Source: Terriglobia bacterium (GTDB taxonomy: Bacteria; Acidobacteriota; Terriglobia; UBA7540). Taken from it: a stretch of DNA of 14,116 nucleotides. The notes beneath the pieces are model-generated. The model saw nothing but the letters and a program-made list of their open reading frames with translations, was not told where the DNA came from and made no database searches. This document shows, one piece after another, positions 13,623 through 14,116 of the stretch. The first letter of the stretch is position 1. Every line of letters starts with the position of its first letter. The stretch spans positions 1-14,116 of the forward strand of contig JAIQGB010000127.1 of the NCBI GenBank assembly GCA_020072905.1, written 5' to 3'. A program made the position numbers and the translations under genes.

Positions 13623-14116
13623 GGATCTGTTTTTGAGTCGTGCTCGGTTAGAATATCCCTGACGCGGGCAATTGCCGCGCGTGTCCGGGCCTTTCCCCCA
13701 GTGCTTATCTCCGCATCAGCGTGAGTGCTGATTGATACTAATTCTCCAGGATGAGTTTCCGTCTCTCGGCAGGCAAATTGCATTAGCCGTCCTAATCCAA
13801 TGAAATTTCCGTAGGCGTGACTAAGATATGTGTGATTGCGATAAAGAGCTGTCAAGTGAAGCAAGGTGCAGCGGTGGTCATATTTGAAGGACAGATGCGA
13901 GAGACAGGGAAAACTCATGTAGGCCGCATCCAGGCCTGGCGAAAAAACTGAGATTTCATATGAAGAACTTTTCGGCGCAGGATTCGCAACCTCGTTCTTG
14001 AGTCGAGTCAAAACGTGCTGAAGCTGGGGAACCGGCGCTCCGGATTCTGCACTTCGCCAAGCTACTAGGCGCTCAATATAGGAATCATGGCGATTCTTGC
14101 ACGCGGTCTTTATTGC
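13613..14116 (-). CDS. Thymidylate-synthase-fold protein, 5' end outside the window
   Basis: The frame is open from the window edge to a TAG at 13613-13615, giving about 167 residues of the C-terminal part; the TTG at 14011 is not needed as a start. The motif order matches the thymidylate synthase / dCMP hydroxymethylase superfamily: FPCLSHLSF with a cysteine (codon 13904-13906) at the place of the catalytic PPCH cysteine, then LHLTALYRNHTY at the place of QLYQRSCDVF, AYGNFIGLGRLM with an asparagine at the place of the dUMP-binding Asn of FNIASYALL, and HPGELVSISTHAD at the place of the xGDxxHxY end. Departures from classical ThyA are large (no RSxD, no HxY), so the substrate may differ. It is more AT-rich than the efflux genes. 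The assignment is by motif alignment from memory. Confidence 0.65.
   Translation of the reverse strand, partial: AIKTACKNRHDSYIERLVAWRSAESGAPVPQLQHVLTRLKNEVANPAPKSSSYEISVFSPGLDAAYMSFPCLSHLSFKYDHRCTLLHLTALYRNHTYLSHAYGNFIGLGRLMQFACRETETHPGELVSISTHADAEISTGGKARTRAAIARVRDILTEHDSKTDPSE

Noticed and set aside
1..14116. CRISPR arrays, tRNA, rRNA or transposase genes
   Set aside because: No regularly spaced direct repeats, no cloverleaf-like sequence recognised by eye, and no transposase motifs in any frame.

Overview
The window looks like chromosomal DNA of a GC-rich, Gram-negative-type (diderm) bacterium. It encodes a complete outer-membrane TolC / periplasmic adaptor / RND pump set, dense high-GC coding, and short palindromic intergenic repeats of a kind I associate with Acidobacteriota and similar soil or subsurface lineages. 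The phylum is an inference; no rRNA or other marker gene is present.

Layout. (1) 1-726, plus strand: the 3' end of an unrecognised gene, then a small repeat-rich hypothetical protein. (2) 727-992: a non-coding stretch packed with palindromic repeats. (3) 4305 down to 993, minus strand: a tight four-gene cluster with three tandem paralogous, unassigned six-helix membrane proteins followed by an SLC13/ArsB-type anion transporter. (4) 4306-4785: a divergent intergenic region with a structured leader. (5) 4786-6264, plus strand: a B12-binding-domain radical SAM protein with a DUF4070-like tail, followed by a strong hairpin. (6) 7760 down to 6508, minus strand: a two-gene, ATGA-overlapping pair (DUF6978-like, then DUF1828/DUF1829), less GC-rich than its surroundings. 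(7) 13352 down to 7986, minus strand: a tripartite efflux operon in the order outer-membrane factor, adaptor, RND pump, with junctions of 0 and -4 bases. (8) 13353-13612: promoter plus more palindromic repeats. (9) 14116 down to 13613, minus strand: the 3' part of an unusual thymidylate-synthase-fold gene running off the window.

How the genes work together. The efflux operon is a self-contained export machine. The triple-paralog cluster and its transporter probably form one membrane transcription unit of unknown function. It is the best candidate here for an undescribed system, with the DUF6978-DUF1828/1829 pair second.

Three genes carry apparent start or frame defects. The adaptor gene has one extra G in a run of seven. 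The outer-membrane factor's signal peptide is in frame but begins with ATA. The first membrane paralog has a conserved N-terminus with no usable start codon. They may be consensus errors or real decay, and should be checked against reads before any of these genes is treated as intact or broken.
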